A stretch of 64,000 bases of DNA, taken from Notospermus geniculatus. Lineage: Eukaryota; Nemertea; Pilidiophora; Heteronemertea; Lineidae. Below, piece by piece: positions 1 through 11,377 of the stretch; positions within the stretch are counted from its first letter, which is position 1; each line of letters opens with the position of its first letter. The translations under genes were made by a program, and so were the position numbers. Location: NCBI GenBank assembly GCA_002633025.1, contig NMRB01000064.1, forward strand, positions 234,820 to 298,819. The letters run 5' to 3'. Under the pieces are notes generated by a model. That model worked only from the letters and a program-made list of their open reading frames with translations, did not search any database and had not been told where the DNA came from.

Positions 1-80
1 ACATGCACCCTCCCCCCACACACACACACTTATTCAAGCCCTTGGAAAAGGAAACACAACCGTCTTGAATTTTCTTGGAA

Positions 81-579
81 TGAATCTTGGATTTGTACCG
101 CGGCATTACTGTCATGAGGAAATAACGTTTCAACACTGTTTAAGCTTAAACTTCTTTGATTAATTCTGCTCTGGTTGTTGATTGATAAACTGACTTCTCA
201 AATCTCAGAAAGACTCGGGACGCTCCATGAAATCAATCCGGTTGTTCTCCAGTGTGAATAATGGCATGCTAAGACTTGGCAACGCTAAGACTTGGCAACG
301 CTAAGACTTGCCCAAAGTCTCACGCCCAGTGGGATTCGAACCCGGGACCTTCTGACCGCTAGTCGGAGGCCTGAACCACTACACCACCGTGGCTCATGAA
401 TCTTCGATTTATACAGCGGCATTACTGTCATGAGGAAATAACGTTTCAACGCTAAGCTTAAACTTCTTTGATCAATTTTGTCCTGGTTGTTGATTGATAA
501 ACTGACTTCTCAAATCTCAGAAAGACTCAGGACGCTCCATGAAATCAATCTGGTTGTTCTCCAATGTGAATAATGGCAT
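81..579. repeat. Direct repeat of about 185 bp flanking a SINE fragment
   Basis: 81-267 and 397-579 are the same sequence with a few differences (each ends ...GTGAATAATGGCAT). The piece between them is a triplicated GCTAAGACTTG and a SINE head. This is a local duplication, not a gene. Confidence 0.8.
299..395 (-). mobile_element. tRNA-derived SINE fragment
   Basis: On the minus strand GCCACGGTGGTGTAGTGGTT resembles a tRNA 5' end with an A box, and GGGTTCGAATCCCACTGGGC carries the B box. It is the same family as the longer copy at 38541-38849. Confidence 0.75.
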
Positions 580-1291
580 TGCTTCTGGTCCTCAAAGAAA
601 CTGTTTTTCTTTCTAATGACTTACAAATCAATCAGGGTTTATTCCTGGGAACAATATTGACACTCCCTAATAGACCTTCCCTGACAGTCACAGGCGCTTG
701 GTTCTTTGCAAGGATTCTCACGTCGTCATGGTAACTTGAACACAGGTGTAGAAACTCCCAGTGTCATCAATATAATCAGTGGAAATATGATCAATATGAA
801 CTTCAGGATGTTTGTCAGGTCAGAGACGTGATTCACAGGGCAAAGTGACGCGAATGAGAAGATGTCAAAACCAACCAAATTGTGATGACGCCCTTTCATA
901 CATGTAGCTTAAGGCAAAAAAAATTTCTGTTTCTTGTCCAGCAGCTCAGCAGAAATTGATGCAAGCATGCGATTTTTTTATTTATTTTCGAATAATTTTT
1001 TCCCAGTTATGTTCATGGATGGGGGAAATATTACCAGCAAACTATCTCTCTACATGTTTAAAGCACAAGTTTCATAAAAAATAAAGATAATTTCAAGTGA
1101 TGAAGCATTTCTATGGACTTTATAGAAGGTGCTACGGAAGTAAAGTGAGAAAATTTGAAATTGGTGAGAAAAAAAAAATCGATGTGAACAGCTCAGGAAT
1201 GACGCAAGCGCGGACAAGAAACAGATACTTTTTTTTGGCCTTACCAGTATTGAATACAGCGTCATTAGCTCCAGACAACATTGGGCAAATA
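580..1291. other. No gene or clear repeat seen
   Basis: AT-rich sequence with short open frames on both strands, none with convincing splice context. I see nothing to annotate. Confidence 0.5.
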
Positions 1292-1769
1292 TAAAGCCTT
1301 GCGTGCACACTTGCGACTGGAGACAACTAGTCGCCACTGAGCTACTGGCGACTGGGAGGATCCAGTTGGAACTGGAGGTGACTGATCAGTTGCCAGAAAC
1401 GGACGATGTATGCACCCTTGCAAGTCGCTGGAAGTGAGATTTTGCAGTTTCTGCGAGTTGCACATGTTCAACTTTCTAGCAACTATTTAGTTGTACCCAG
1501 TTTCGTTCAGTCGCTGAGTGTACGCAGGCTTGCGACTGCAGTGCCAGTTTCTGAACGAAACCTAGTCTCATCGAGTCTCAACGTCCTGGATGTTACCTGA
1601 GTTGCCGCCAGTCACAATTGCAATGTACGCGGTCAGGACATGACGACTGATTGGATCCTCCTATTTTTCCTGAGTTGCTGAATTTGCGATGTGTGGGCAG
1701 TGCGTACACACATCACCAGCGACTGATCAGACCAGTTACTTTCAGTTGCAAGTGCAATGTACGCCTGGC
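1292..1769. mobile_element. Degenerate F2-type palindromic MITE
   Basis: The left end AAAGCCTTGCGTGCACACTT and the right end AATGTACGCCTGGCTTAA match, with changes, the ends of the F2 family (AGCCTAGCGTACAT) seen complete at 40897-41411. The interior is rich in GCGACTGG / CCAGTCGC inversions. Confidence 0.55.
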
Positions 1770-2430
1770 TTAAAGATAATATATCACGGGTATTTTCGGG
1801 GGCCACGAAAATCATTGTTTATTTACATTTTGTTTGCATTGTTACAACAGAAGGCGCTCCTACGCTCGCACCAGTCTGTTACGCCGTGCTCTCAGGATAG
1901 TGGGTAATCAAGATGGCACCGGATGATTGACAGCGAACTTCTTTCTTGGCTGATCATGTGATCCCTCGATCCCTGTAGTTTCTAGGATCAAAATACCTGC
2001 AAACCTCGCTTATTATGAGATTTGTTACTTGCCATGCAATTATTCACAAAAATCTGTAAATATTTTTGCATTAAACGAAGCCAATAACGTGGATTTATTT
2101 TATCAACCAAAATTCCTACGCTGTGATGAGGTCGCGGACGTACACGTCGGCCAAATCTGGCCGATGTGATGCGTTCCACGGCTACACAGGTCTGTGCAAA
2201 AGCAGTCTCGCGCAGCCTGTGTGGACACAATGTTTTGTTTGTTTATGTCTAGGCTTTCTTTGTCTTATGAGTAATTTGTTGGTGGCATGCCCCTCTAGAA
2301 ATTCTTTTGATACCAAAAGTATTCAATTTGATGGGTCGGCATGTCCCAAAAGTCCAAAATAACATAATGTAAACATCCATGTTTACAAACATTGAATGTA
2401 AACAATGAAGTCATGATACATTATCTTTAA
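1770..2430 (+). mobile_element. F1 MITE (TTAA target), split by a nested insertion
   Basis: Ends are TTAAAGATAATATATCACG and GTGATACATTATCTTTAA with inverted termini. Removing 1837-2232 plus one 9-bp repeat restores the roughly 256-bp body seen at 50570-50825. It starts on the terminal TTAA of the preceding F2 element. Confidence 0.8.
1837..2232. mobile_element. Nested 396-bp insertion with 9-bp target duplication (MULE-like)
   Basis: TTTTGTTTG occurs on both sides (1828-1836 and 2233-2241) but once in intact F1 copies. The insert ends are CATTGT...ACAATG. A 9-bp duplication is typical of Mutator-like elements; class assignment is inference. Confidence 0.65.
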
Positions 2431-2875
2431 TGTACAGCAGGCGGAAACCGGAGTACCCGGAGAAAACCGCCAATGTCAAAGAGAGTTGCCCTCTCTAATT
2501 ACATGTATCAAATGAAGAGCAGATCCGATGTCGGATTGAGGCGCTGACGATTCCAGGATCCTGTCTCACCTAATGAAGTAAATACATTCAGCAGACGCCC
2601 CAACCCACAGGAGGGTGTGTGCCTGCCAGGTCATCAGGGCCACTCATTAGGCAGACGCCATTAATCAACGCTAACTATTGGGCCAATCATGGGCTTTGTC
2701 ACATGTATAAATATCATGCGGTTTCTTCAGTTGTTTCCTCTAGGGACAGAATTGGCCAAATCAATCTCTGCTTCGGAAGATAAGCTATTTTGCACACGAT
2801 GATCCAGACTAATGTACCAAGGGCTGCCTTTTTAGTTCGGCTAGGTGCTTTTGCAGGGTGTTTTATGGAAAGTTT

Positions 2876-3226
2876 GCCATTTAATCTAATAGAGCCACCT
2901 ATTTTTTTGCACTTTCCGTCTGTAGCTTATACCGCCCTGAACCGCCACAAAATTCCACTACATTATGTTGAATAGAAAGATGTACATGTATGAGTCAAGG
3001 TGGTTTATGGCGGTATCGGCGTCTGGCGACATGGCGGATTGTAGCGCTCCCGGCAGTAATTGATGATTTTCATTAATAGATGTGATGGGTTGAATAGAAA
3101 GATGTACATGTATAATGAGTCAAGGCGGTTTATGGCGGTATCGGCCTCTGGCGACATGGCGGTTTGTAGCGCTCCCGGCTGTAATTGATGATTTTCATTA
3201 ATAGGGCTCTATTGGGTTAAACTAAT
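2876..3226. repeat. Palindromic element with internal 122-bp tandem duplication
   Basis: 2968-3089 and 3090-3211 are adjacent near-identical copies (TTGAATAGAAAGATGTACAT...). The flanks ATCTAATAGAGCC and GGCTCTATTGGGTT are inverted, which suggests the duplication happened inside a MITE. Confidence 0.6.
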
Positions 3227-3283
3227 CAAACAGTCTGGAACCTGAGAATAGAACAGCACTGGACCTACAGTACCGTTGCACAA

Positions 3284-3560
3284 TTGACCTACCTTTATCC
3301 GTGTACCTTCCGGGTACGTCACGCGAAAGGTACGCTTTTCAATTCACTGCATGTGGTACGAGTACGTCACGCATCTCTTGTGCATGACGTCCGCGCACCT
3401 CTTGTGCGTGACATCCACGCACCACGGGTGAATGACGTTACATCTTCATTGCGTGCCTTCCAGGTGGCACGCGACGTCCGCGGAAGACACGACGATGGTA
3501 CGCGCATGACGCTGCATGTGGTATGTAGATGGGACGCGTCGCGGAAAAGGTCAGTCAATT
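3284..3560. other. CpG-rich tract of CRE-like half sites
   Basis: About 230 bases hold many variants of ACGTCAC, TGACGTCC, TGACGTTA and GACGTCCGCG. The open frames on both strands here come from this low-complexity composition. Regulatory function is not shown. Confidence 0.4.
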
Positions 3561-4063
3561 GTGAAGCGTACTATAAATTCACGACAAGTAAAAACTGCAG
3601 TACGCAAGAAGAAGATTTTTTTCTAAACAGGCCACTTGGTTGGGCAAGATGCAACCATCTCACTTCTGGACAGCAAAGGAAGAAGCTGGGCATCCTGAAA
3701 CACACCGCCGTAATGCTTTGAGAGAAAATTGAGCATGGTACTCATGTTCCATGCACGCCACGCTCGCCGAAGTCTATCTGTTGAACCAAAGACCTGGCCA
3801 CAACAATTCTTCCCTAGTAGTCTATCTTGTTTATGGCCAGCCTCAACTCGGCAAAGCTTTTAGCTGTAATCCTTCACAGATATTACAACTGAATCCAATT
3901 CACTCTTGTAAGAGTTAGCAATGAATTATGGTGATACCAGTACCGAAAACATTTGGAGGGAAGTGATATCGGTAGTAGCACTGCTCATTTTAAGGATCCT
4001 ACTTATACTGAGAGTAGCGATATATCAGTTGTAGCGTTGCTAATTTCCAGATACGATACTTAC

Positions 4064-4187
4064 CGCTTTCGGGTCAGAAAAGTCGAGTTCGTCACCGATA
4101 GCTATGGATATGACCAGACATGTTGCGGCAAATAGGAGGACCGCTGTTATTACCCAGGCTGGATAGTGGGCCAACACACGGGAATAG
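4064..4187 (-). CDS. DISP: Dispatched-family protein, internal exon with first transmembrane segment
   Basis: Minus-strand exon of 124 nt with textbook splice sites: acceptor TTGTTTCTTTTCAG just right of 4187 and donor GCG|GTAAGT just left of 4064. It starts in phase 2 and ends in phase 0. The 41 residues read YSRVLAHYP, then a hydrophobic helix (about residues 10-30), then GDELDFSDPKA. A Y-x-x-x-L-x-x-x-P start, one helix and DFSDP right after the helix is the membrane-entry signature of Dispatched, the RND/sterol-sensing-domain family that releases lipid-modified Hedgehog from the producing cell. The gene runs right to left. N-terminal exons should lie above 4187 and the bulk of the protein (next expected motif GFExRGT) below 4064 or beyond the window. 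I could not find those exons. A Patched-related paralogue is possible, but DFSDP favours Dispatched. Confidence 0.72.
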
Positions 4188-4419
4188 CTGAAAAGAAACA
4201 AGTGAATTCAAATCAGCATTAACGGTTCTGAACATTGTCAAGTGGGCAAATGTGGAAGTAATCTGAAAAGGGCACTAGGCGAGATAACATAAAATATTAT
4301 TAGTATGTAAAGTGCCAACTTAGGGCATAATAGATACTCATCAACAATACTGGCGATATTTAGTAATGTAACAGAAATCCCCACCTTTACAATGAGGACA
4401 CTATTATATAGCCTGGTTC

Positions 4420-4460
4420 CCTGGCCACTGTCTGATGGCGCTGCGTAGACAGTGGCCAGG
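4420..4460. repeat. Perfect 14-bp stem-loop
   Basis: CCTGGCCACTGTCT at 4420-4433 pairs with AGACAGTGGCCAGG at 4447-4460 across a 13-base loop. It lies upstream of the Dispatched exon, possibly a MITE core. Confidence 0.7.
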
Positions 4461-4897
4461 CAGTAGCCGCGAGTTTACCAGGAACTCCTGGTAAAGGGCA
4501 TGGCCTCGGGATTTATAACATTCTTGACATTCGGCATATTTTTCAACCCAATGGGGATCCAAGCTCGATAGAGGGCAGCACACCGAAACCCAGTCCTAAT
4601 ACAATGGACGCCTTTTGTGTGGGAAATTGATCAGGACCGGGATGTCATTTTCATTTCAATAGTTTTAACCACTAGTGACACCTATTGAAAAAGTCGGCTA
4701 GGGTCCCCATTAGCCTCAAATTTCGACAATTTCAGATTTGGGGCGATTCGGGACATTCGTAGCGTGAGTGAAAGCGGGGCATTAAGTCATAAGGAAACCA
4801 ACAATGGTCAACTGCTCACTGAGAACCAACTCGCATGAGGAATTCTCACAAGGAGTACCACAAGTCCTAGATCTGTCCTCGCTGAAAGAAACGGAGA

Positions 4898-5233
4898 TCA
4901 AACAAGATGATAAGTCACGATGACGATGACGGTGAAGAAAGAGATTACCAGACCAAAACCACCAATGCTAAGGTAATCGGAGAGTGCCGACACAAAAAAA
5001 ACAGCTTGCACACTATCGGGTAAAAAAATGAATGGACTCAATCGCATGGGTATTGGTAATGTGCTAAATTCACCATATGAGCCAACAGGACAGACGGGAA
5101 TCCACTGAAACCTTCCAGGTGAAAAAAAATTCCCTAAAGGGCGATTCCTTTCATCAGATACAGATGGTAAGAGCTTTTTTCTAAGGAGTGTGATCATTGA
5201 GGAGAAAAGTGTTGCCTTGGTTACATTACGCAA
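4898..5233 (-). CDS. Unidentified minus-strand open frame with a hydrophobic C-terminal stretch
   Basis: The 111-codon open frame ends in about 35 residues containing DSVQAVFFVSALSDY and GGFGLVISFFTVIVIV, which would form a membrane helix. It lies upstream of the Dispatched exon on the same strand. A pyrimidine-rich acceptor (TTTTTTTACCCGATAG) precedes VQAVFF, so a shorter exon is possible. I see no donor in a phase that would join it to the Dispatched exon, which starts in phase 2. The family was not recognised and it may be chance. Confidence 0.18.
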   Translation of the reverse strand: MRNVTKATLFSSMITLLRKKLLPSVSDERNRPLGNFFSPGRFQWIPVCPVGSYGEFSTLPIPMRLSPFIFLPDSVQAVFFVSALSDYLSIGGFGLVISFFTVIVIVTYHLV

Positions 5234-5649
5234 AGGATATTTTGGGAAGACATGAGATAAGTCACCTTGTAGAGGTGAATGCAGTTATACACACCGGGAT
5301 GCTGAAATGGCCAATATGTGCACATTGGGCTAATGAAATCATGTAGTGGTGTTCTTCTAGCTTTTCTTTATGATAGATGTATGTTTTTTGTCAAAAAAAT
5401 GTACTAGATCATCTCAGGGCAAGCCAAGGCATCATTGGTCCTGCTATGTTACATCAAGATCTTTTGTGCTATGAATTGACCCAATCAGTTCCGGCACCAT
5501 TAAATGTTTTTACCGAATTCGCAGTACGAGAGAGAGGCTGGGCAGAGTTCTATCTAGCATCTTTTTTGTCCTGCCAAGAAATGATCCCACTTTCAGCGGC
5601 ATAGCTAGCTTTTACGACCTAAGATCTTGATGGTCTTTTCTGGTCTCTC

Positions 5650-5745
5650 CAACTGAAAAGTGCCTGAGGAAGACCCCGGTTGGGGTCGAAAATTCGTAAG
5701 ATTCTGGAAGTTGACTTCTTGATATTTATCATTTTGTGTGTCAAT
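5650..5745. repeat. Fragment of the GACCCC-GGTTGGGGTC palindromic repeat
   Basis: GAAGACCCCGGTTGGGGTCGAAAA followed by AAGATTCTGGAAGTTGACTT matches one arm of the palindrome at 47235-47425. The stretch 5746-6369 shows no gene. Confidence 0.55.
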
Positions 5746-6369
5746 TTTTGTGCTTTCTCATTCTTTGGATATTTTATGGCCTAGGGGGGCAAAATTTGAT
5801 AAAGTCTAGAGAGCAAAGCCGGAGTGGAGTCTGGGGTCCTCCCTCAGAAAAAAATTGAAAACTTACAACCTCTCACATGCATTGTGACACCACAATAACT
5901 TGGCTTGAAGAGGGGAAATGACCTTTTAGAGGAAAAATTTTTGTTTTGTCCCTTTTTGCTCTGGGGGACTGATGTTGACCTTTGTCATGCAGTGGCTGAT
6001 AACAAAGGATGCCCATAGTTTTCCAAAGTTGAGTTGCCCATACACAGCCAACTCACCGAGAAAATTCACACATGCAGCAGCACCTTTAGATAATTTACCA
6101 CAAGCCAGATTTATCACCCACATTAAACAACCACACGAAACCAACACACCTGATTAGTGTAAAATCATGTTCTTTAGCCAAAGGCGTTTCATCTTATCAA
6201 TATTTCTCAATCGACAAACAGACCTCTACATCAAATCAGTCTCCTCATTACTAACATAGCCTCCAGGCAGATCGAGACTATTACCATCCCACCAAAGGAT
6301 GTGTTCTCCTTTTATTCACATTACCTACCAGATTTATTTCCAAATGATTACTAAATCTGTGATAAAATA

Positions 6370-6814
6370 GGGCCGTTTAGACGACAGGCAAAATCCACAT
6401 GCGATCCGATCGAATCCGATTGTGGTTCAAAACTCTTGCGTGTAAACGCAACCCAATGCGGTCCAATGTGGATTTAAAATGAACCACTGATTTTGCTGGT
6501 CCCGAAGCCACATTCGACCGCATTGAACCACATTGGACCACATACGACCGGATTAAAATTCTCGTCTAAATGCAAATGAAACCCGAATCCGGATTCATCC
6601 TACCTGCACGCATGCGCATTGATGTGGTTTTTCTTCCTCCAATGACCGCACTCGCTGTGGAGAGCTCCACAAGGGTAATTTGAAGTCGGAATGTGACCAG
6701 ATTAACATGCGTGTGTAAACGCTACCCCAAAACATAGAACACATCCGGTCCAGAATGCGGGTCGATTGGATCGAATCTGAATGTGGTTTTTTGGCGTGGT
6801 CGTCTAAACAGTCC
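6370..6814. mobile_element. TA-flanked MITE (ends GGGCCGTTTAGACGAC)
   Basis: The left end GGGCCGTTTAGACGAC and right end GTCGTCTAAACAGTCC are inverted, with TA on both sides. The interior is rich in GATTCGAATC / CCACATT-type inversions. Confidence 0.7.
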
Positions 6815-6825
6815 TATTGTTCTGG

Positions 6826-7157
6826 TAGCGTAATTTTCGGGCTATAAGGCGCGGCCTTTTTCCTTGAAGAAGGGTCTAAAATTGGGGGTGCGCCGTATAG
6901 GGTGGTGCGCCTTATCTGTGGCTTGAGTCCGACAATTGTAATTAGGCCTATCAATCATGTTGGGTGTTGTTACCACGAACGGTCAATGCACACTGAGCAG
7001 CCATACACGTGTACAATATGCACTGAAGCATTCACTGACAGGACTGCGCCTTATACAGCAGTGCGTCTTATGTATGGATTTCATCAAAGCTTTTGGGTGA
7101 AATTAGGAGGTGCGCCTTATAGTCAGGTGCACCCTATAGTCGCGAAAATACGGTAAT
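6826..7157. mobile_element. MITE with CGTATTTTCG-TATAAGGCGC termini
   Basis: The left end GTAATTTTCGGGCTATAAGGC and right end ATAGTCGCGAAAATACGGTAA are imperfect inverted termini. Repeated GTGCGCCTTAT units lie inside. Confidence 0.6.
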
Positions 7158-7888
7158 TTAATGACCACACCACCACTCAGTGAGTGATTGGTGGATTTCC
7201 AAGGTCACACCTTCAAGCTGCATTCCAGTACGTCAGCCATGTTGAGAATTGAATAGATTTACATAATTTACATAAAATTTGCAAGTGATGTCACTGCCTA
7301 AATTCCTCCACAAATGGTGGCCAATACTGGTCGTACCAAACAAGCCACATCCGACTACAGTGCGCAGGTTGGTAGGATCAGGTACTAGTCATTAATGACA
7401 CTGGAATGACACCTGGATTAAAGGAGAATACTGGAAAGGTACTGAAAGAACACTGTCTTGAATCTGTCCTGGCAGTGTCACCATAATGACATCTAATTAG
7501 GCGCCTACTGCAACCTTGCGTCTGACATGCCACCCCAGGAGACATTGGATGGAGTGCAGTTGAAGACGGAAAACTGGAGAGTGAAACTGTATTAGCATTT
7601 CCGAAGCAGACGGTGTGCTCATTTGTCCTACAACACAAGTTTCAGCAACTCCCCTTATCAGTATTTTCCTCAAATCATCGCAGGATATTGAAATTAACAC
7701 GCCACTGCTGGCCAATTATTACTGGCCACCACGGAAATGACCTGGTCAACATGATCATCAGAATGGAAGGAGCTGATCGGATTACATGTTTATCTGTACC
7801 ATCCTTCGGGAAGCAAGTCCGACTGAGTGAAGACAGAGCCATGACCCCAAGATGGTTGTGAAATACGTACATGTACCATCAAGTCAGT

Positions 7889-8387
7889 GGCCCATATTCT
7901 TAAACCCTCCTTTAAATAGGCCTAAAGTAGACCTTTATACAGGCTTCCTTTTAGGAGTTCCTTTACTAACGGCTCCTTTAACAAATGGTACTCAAGAACC
8001 ATGCTTCAACTTCTCTTATGTTAAGGTCGTCCTTTACCACAGAGTCAGATACTCCAGACAACCTTACGTTTAAAGGCCTCCATAAGGCAAAATAAAGCAT
8101 TTCCTGTAATGAAGGAAGGTTCTTGAAATGCCCTCACCTTTGCTAAAGGAAGGTACCTAAAGGCGTCCTTTGACCTGAGGTAAAGGTTGGTTCTTGAAAT
8201 TATGGGCCGTATTCTAGAAGCTTCCTTAAGTGTAAGGTCGACCTTTAGCTATTGTTTGCAGGGTAGAATACAAAAGATTAAGGTCGACCTTACACTTAAG
8301 GAAGCTTCTAGAATACGGCCCAAAATTTAGCTCAAGGTTGAATTAAAGGTCCTTTAATGCTAAAGGAACGTTCTAGAATACAGGCCA
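7889..8387. mobile_element. Cluster of GGGCC-TATTCT palindromic elements, including a perfect 43-bp hairpin
   Basis: An outer pair (GGCCCATATTCTT at 7889 and AAATTATGGGCC near 8208) encloses AAGG/CCTT-rich sequence. Arms 8203-8245 and 8280-8322 are perfectly complementary over 43 bp with a 34-base loop. A third related end (GTTCTAGAATACAGGCC) lies at 8371-8387. Confidence 0.75.
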
Positions 8388-9599
8388 GTACATCGTCAAA
8401 ATGGACACTTTCCAGTGTCTTATTTTGCTCACATTTCTTCATCAGCAAGAATGGAAGAGAACTGGTGGAACAAGAGCAGCAGATGTTATAATGAAGGCTT
8501 TTTTACTCCTGGATTGGAGAGAGATCGTTGGAGTGGTCTGATTGATTCTCGTGGGAGAGCAAAATGAATCCCAAGAACACAGCCGTGATTCAAAATGGTC
8601 GCATTGCTGAATGATTGAGGGGCAAGGTCTGCGAGCCATTATTTACACAATATGTAATCACTCGCACGTCCATCTTCGCAAAGTCGCGAAGACAAGCAAA
8701 CACGCAATACAACAGAGATATCAACATGAACAAACATCAAGGTGGTAGGCCCGCCCACAACGACGACAACACTACACCAACATATGGAAACAACGATATC
8801 TGCCTCTGGGTGAAAAACAGAAATGCCATCATTTTTACCTTTCCACAACTTTCCGCCAAAGTCGTTCTAACGCTTCCTCGACCGGTGACAGTGGCCTTTT
8901 GGGTGCCTGTCTGACCTCCCTAAGCGACGATCGCCGCCTCTGTAGGCTCCTTCTATGCCAATTCCCATAGACAGACATTATTCACGGCTCACAAGTAAGA
9001 TTATACTCCGATCACAGTGTATAGGAAGAGTAGCAAGACTACCACAAGATGGAACGCTACCGTCGCTGTATCTAATGGAAACAGATGCTGATGCAGAGAC
9101 AGCATGAGACACAAGCGTCGATTTATCCGACGGCAGTGTTCAGTTATTCATTGGATTGAATAATGAGAATTTCAATGTAGGAATATGTAGAATTCCTAGC
9201 ATAAAGTACGACAGGAAATGTGATATTTCGAAACATTATCAAGTCAATTAAGCATCAATCTGAGCTCAGAGATAAAGCAAATGTCAAAAGTATCATGAGA
9301 ATGCTACTGTTCGACATTGTTGATGGTAACACTGATTTAGGATTGGCAACAAAGCCTGTGATGCACAAACAGTGCCTGGTTATTAGTTCGTTATTAACTC
9401 ATCTGCTCCCAGAGTCCAGCAGACGACATCTTCTGTCAAAGTTTTCTCGCATCCTATGGAACCAATTTTAAAATATTTGAAGAAAGTTTGTTCCCATCAA
9501 TTATCTGAAGAATCCTTCTTCAAATTATTTCCAATTCATTCCCAAGCTTAGAAAACCTCAGCAGAAGATACTGCCTGCTCAAACCTGGGGGCAGATGAG
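8388..9599. other. No gene or clear repeat seen
   Basis: Scattered frames up to 99 codons without splice context. I see nothing I can support. Confidence 0.45.
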
Positions 9600-10221
9600 T
9601 TAAAGGGAGACTCTAGTCATTGTGTAAAATATTGAATTTTTGAAATATTGTTAATACATCAAATTCATTGATACACTGCAACATGTCATACATGTATTTT
9701 TTTAACATCAGCAAAAACTCATCATTTTAAAGCCCCACTGTATTGAATGTGAAAAACGCAAATCATCGCCGTGATTCTTGACGTCAGTGCACGACGTCAT
9801 GACGTGTAAAATGTACTGCGCTCTCCCCGAATACATTAGGGCTCTCCCTGCAGCTTTTTATAATGTATGCTGAAAACTAGGCCTTGATTCTCTCATATAC
9901 CTATCAGACAAGCATTTTGGGGACCTTGACAAGCTATGAGACCTCTTATGTGAACTCTCCTAACATTTTGAAAATATCGTAAAATTCAATACTGTGGGGC
10001 TTTAAGTATTTTATTTACATCCCAAGGGGACCATTGCACAGCACACGTGATGTCATATGTGCTCAATGCATATTTATGAAGGTACAACCAATAGGCCTAG
10101 GCAATCACAATATTAGCTCATTCACTACAAAGGTGACACTAGTGACATCACAACTCATGGCAATAGTCTCTATGGATTGATAAAAATTTGAAAGTTTACA
10201 ATGAGTGGAGTTTCCCTTTAA
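9600..10221. mobile_element. F7 MITE (TTAA target), outer element
   Basis: Left end TTAAAGGGAGACTCTAGTCA and right end GAGTGGAGTTTCCCTTTAA are inverted, with TTAA at both edges. It encloses another TTAA-flanked element. Confidence 0.65.
9727..10005. mobile_element. F5 MITE (TTAA target) nested in F7
   Basis: TTAAAGCCCCACTGTATTGA pairs with TCAATACTGTGGGGCTTTAA. The interior contains a TGACGTCA site at 9779-9786 and several CGACGTCATG motifs. Confidence 0.75.
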
Positions 10222-10738
10222 GAAAATGGTACCCGCCATGGAGGGAATTATACCAAAATGTCATCCTATAGTTCAGGATGTTGTACGCTACACTGGTTTA
10301 AAACGAGCTGGTCGCGCCTATCAAGTTGTCTGAATACAGAATCGAACACTGCCATCTTGAATATGTTACAGTTGTCACATCTAATTGCGTATTAGCACAA
10401 CTGCTGTGGTTTTCTGCCTTCGAAAACCATTTAGAACATGGTCAACTAACAAATCAAATCTGACCTTACGGATGTACATGTACTCTGCCAAATACGGAAA
10501 TTTGTAATTTTGAAATTGTGAATTTCTTGAGCCATGAAATATTATTCTTAGTTTTTGACTGCCGCGACTTATTCCTTACACATTCCATGACAGCGAAGTC
10601 ACAACCTAATCTTCAAATTTTCAAGACAACGACCAACTTGGGGACCTTCTACAGGTTCAACCACAACAGAACAGAAAACACAAAAGCCAAATTTTGCTTT
10701 CTGCACATTTTGCTCACTTTAACGGATTCAGTGAAGTT

Positions 10739-11079
10739 TTAAGCCTGCAGCACATGTCACCACTTTCGTTGCTCATACAGGCAATTTTCGTGGTGGCCAC
10801 GAAAATCGCCAAGTGTGCAGTGGCGGCAACGACCACACTCACCACAGAAATTCTGTGGTGACCATGAGTTGCCACAAGTTGCCGAAAATCAAACCGGTTT
10901 GATTTCTCACCACGAAAATTGCTCGTAGTTGTCAGTTGTGGTGATGCGTGGCCAACAGCAGCACACGAGACCACTGATAGGTGACGTCTGCTGTAAACCG
11001 GCAACCGCCACAAAAATTGTCGACCACGAAAATTGCCTGTACGAGCAACGGAAGTGGTGACATGTGCTGCTAGCTTTAA
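10739..11079. mobile_element. F6 MITE (TTAA target) with arms of about 50 bp
   Basis: TTAAGCCTGCAGCACATGTC and GACATGTGCTGCTAGCTTTAA begin long arms that continue through TTGCTC...CAGGCAATTTTCGTGG. The interior is full of CCACGAAAA / TTTTCGTGG inversions. Confidence 0.75.
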
Positions 11080-11108
11080 TATTGTGCATGCAGAAGGTGC
11101 CAGAATAG

Positions 11109-11377
11109 TTGTTTCCAGGGCCGTAGCTAGCTTTTTTTGCTGGGGGCATTTTCAGCAAGGCTTTACCTTCCGGCGCCAGTTTTGCAGGGGGGACCTCCCC
11201 AAGAAATATTTTCAAACCTAGAAGCTCTGAATGCGATTTGATGTCAAGTTCCTGCACTCTGAGACATGAACAATAATGATCTTTTATCCCATTTCATGTT
11301 GCTGAACAATTTTTTTGCACAATTTGCCTGGGGGGCATTTGTCCCCCTGTCCCTGTGCTAGCTACGGGACTGGTTTC
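11109..11377. mobile_element. MITE with GGGCCGTAGCTAGC ends
   Basis: TTTCCAGGGCCGTAGCTAGC and GCTAGCTACGGGACTGG are inverted termini around G-rich GGGGGCATTT sequence. Confidence 0.65.

Noticed and set aside
3284-3721. 145-codon plus frame
   Set aside because: Its first half is the low-complexity ACGTCAC tract, with no start context or splice signals.
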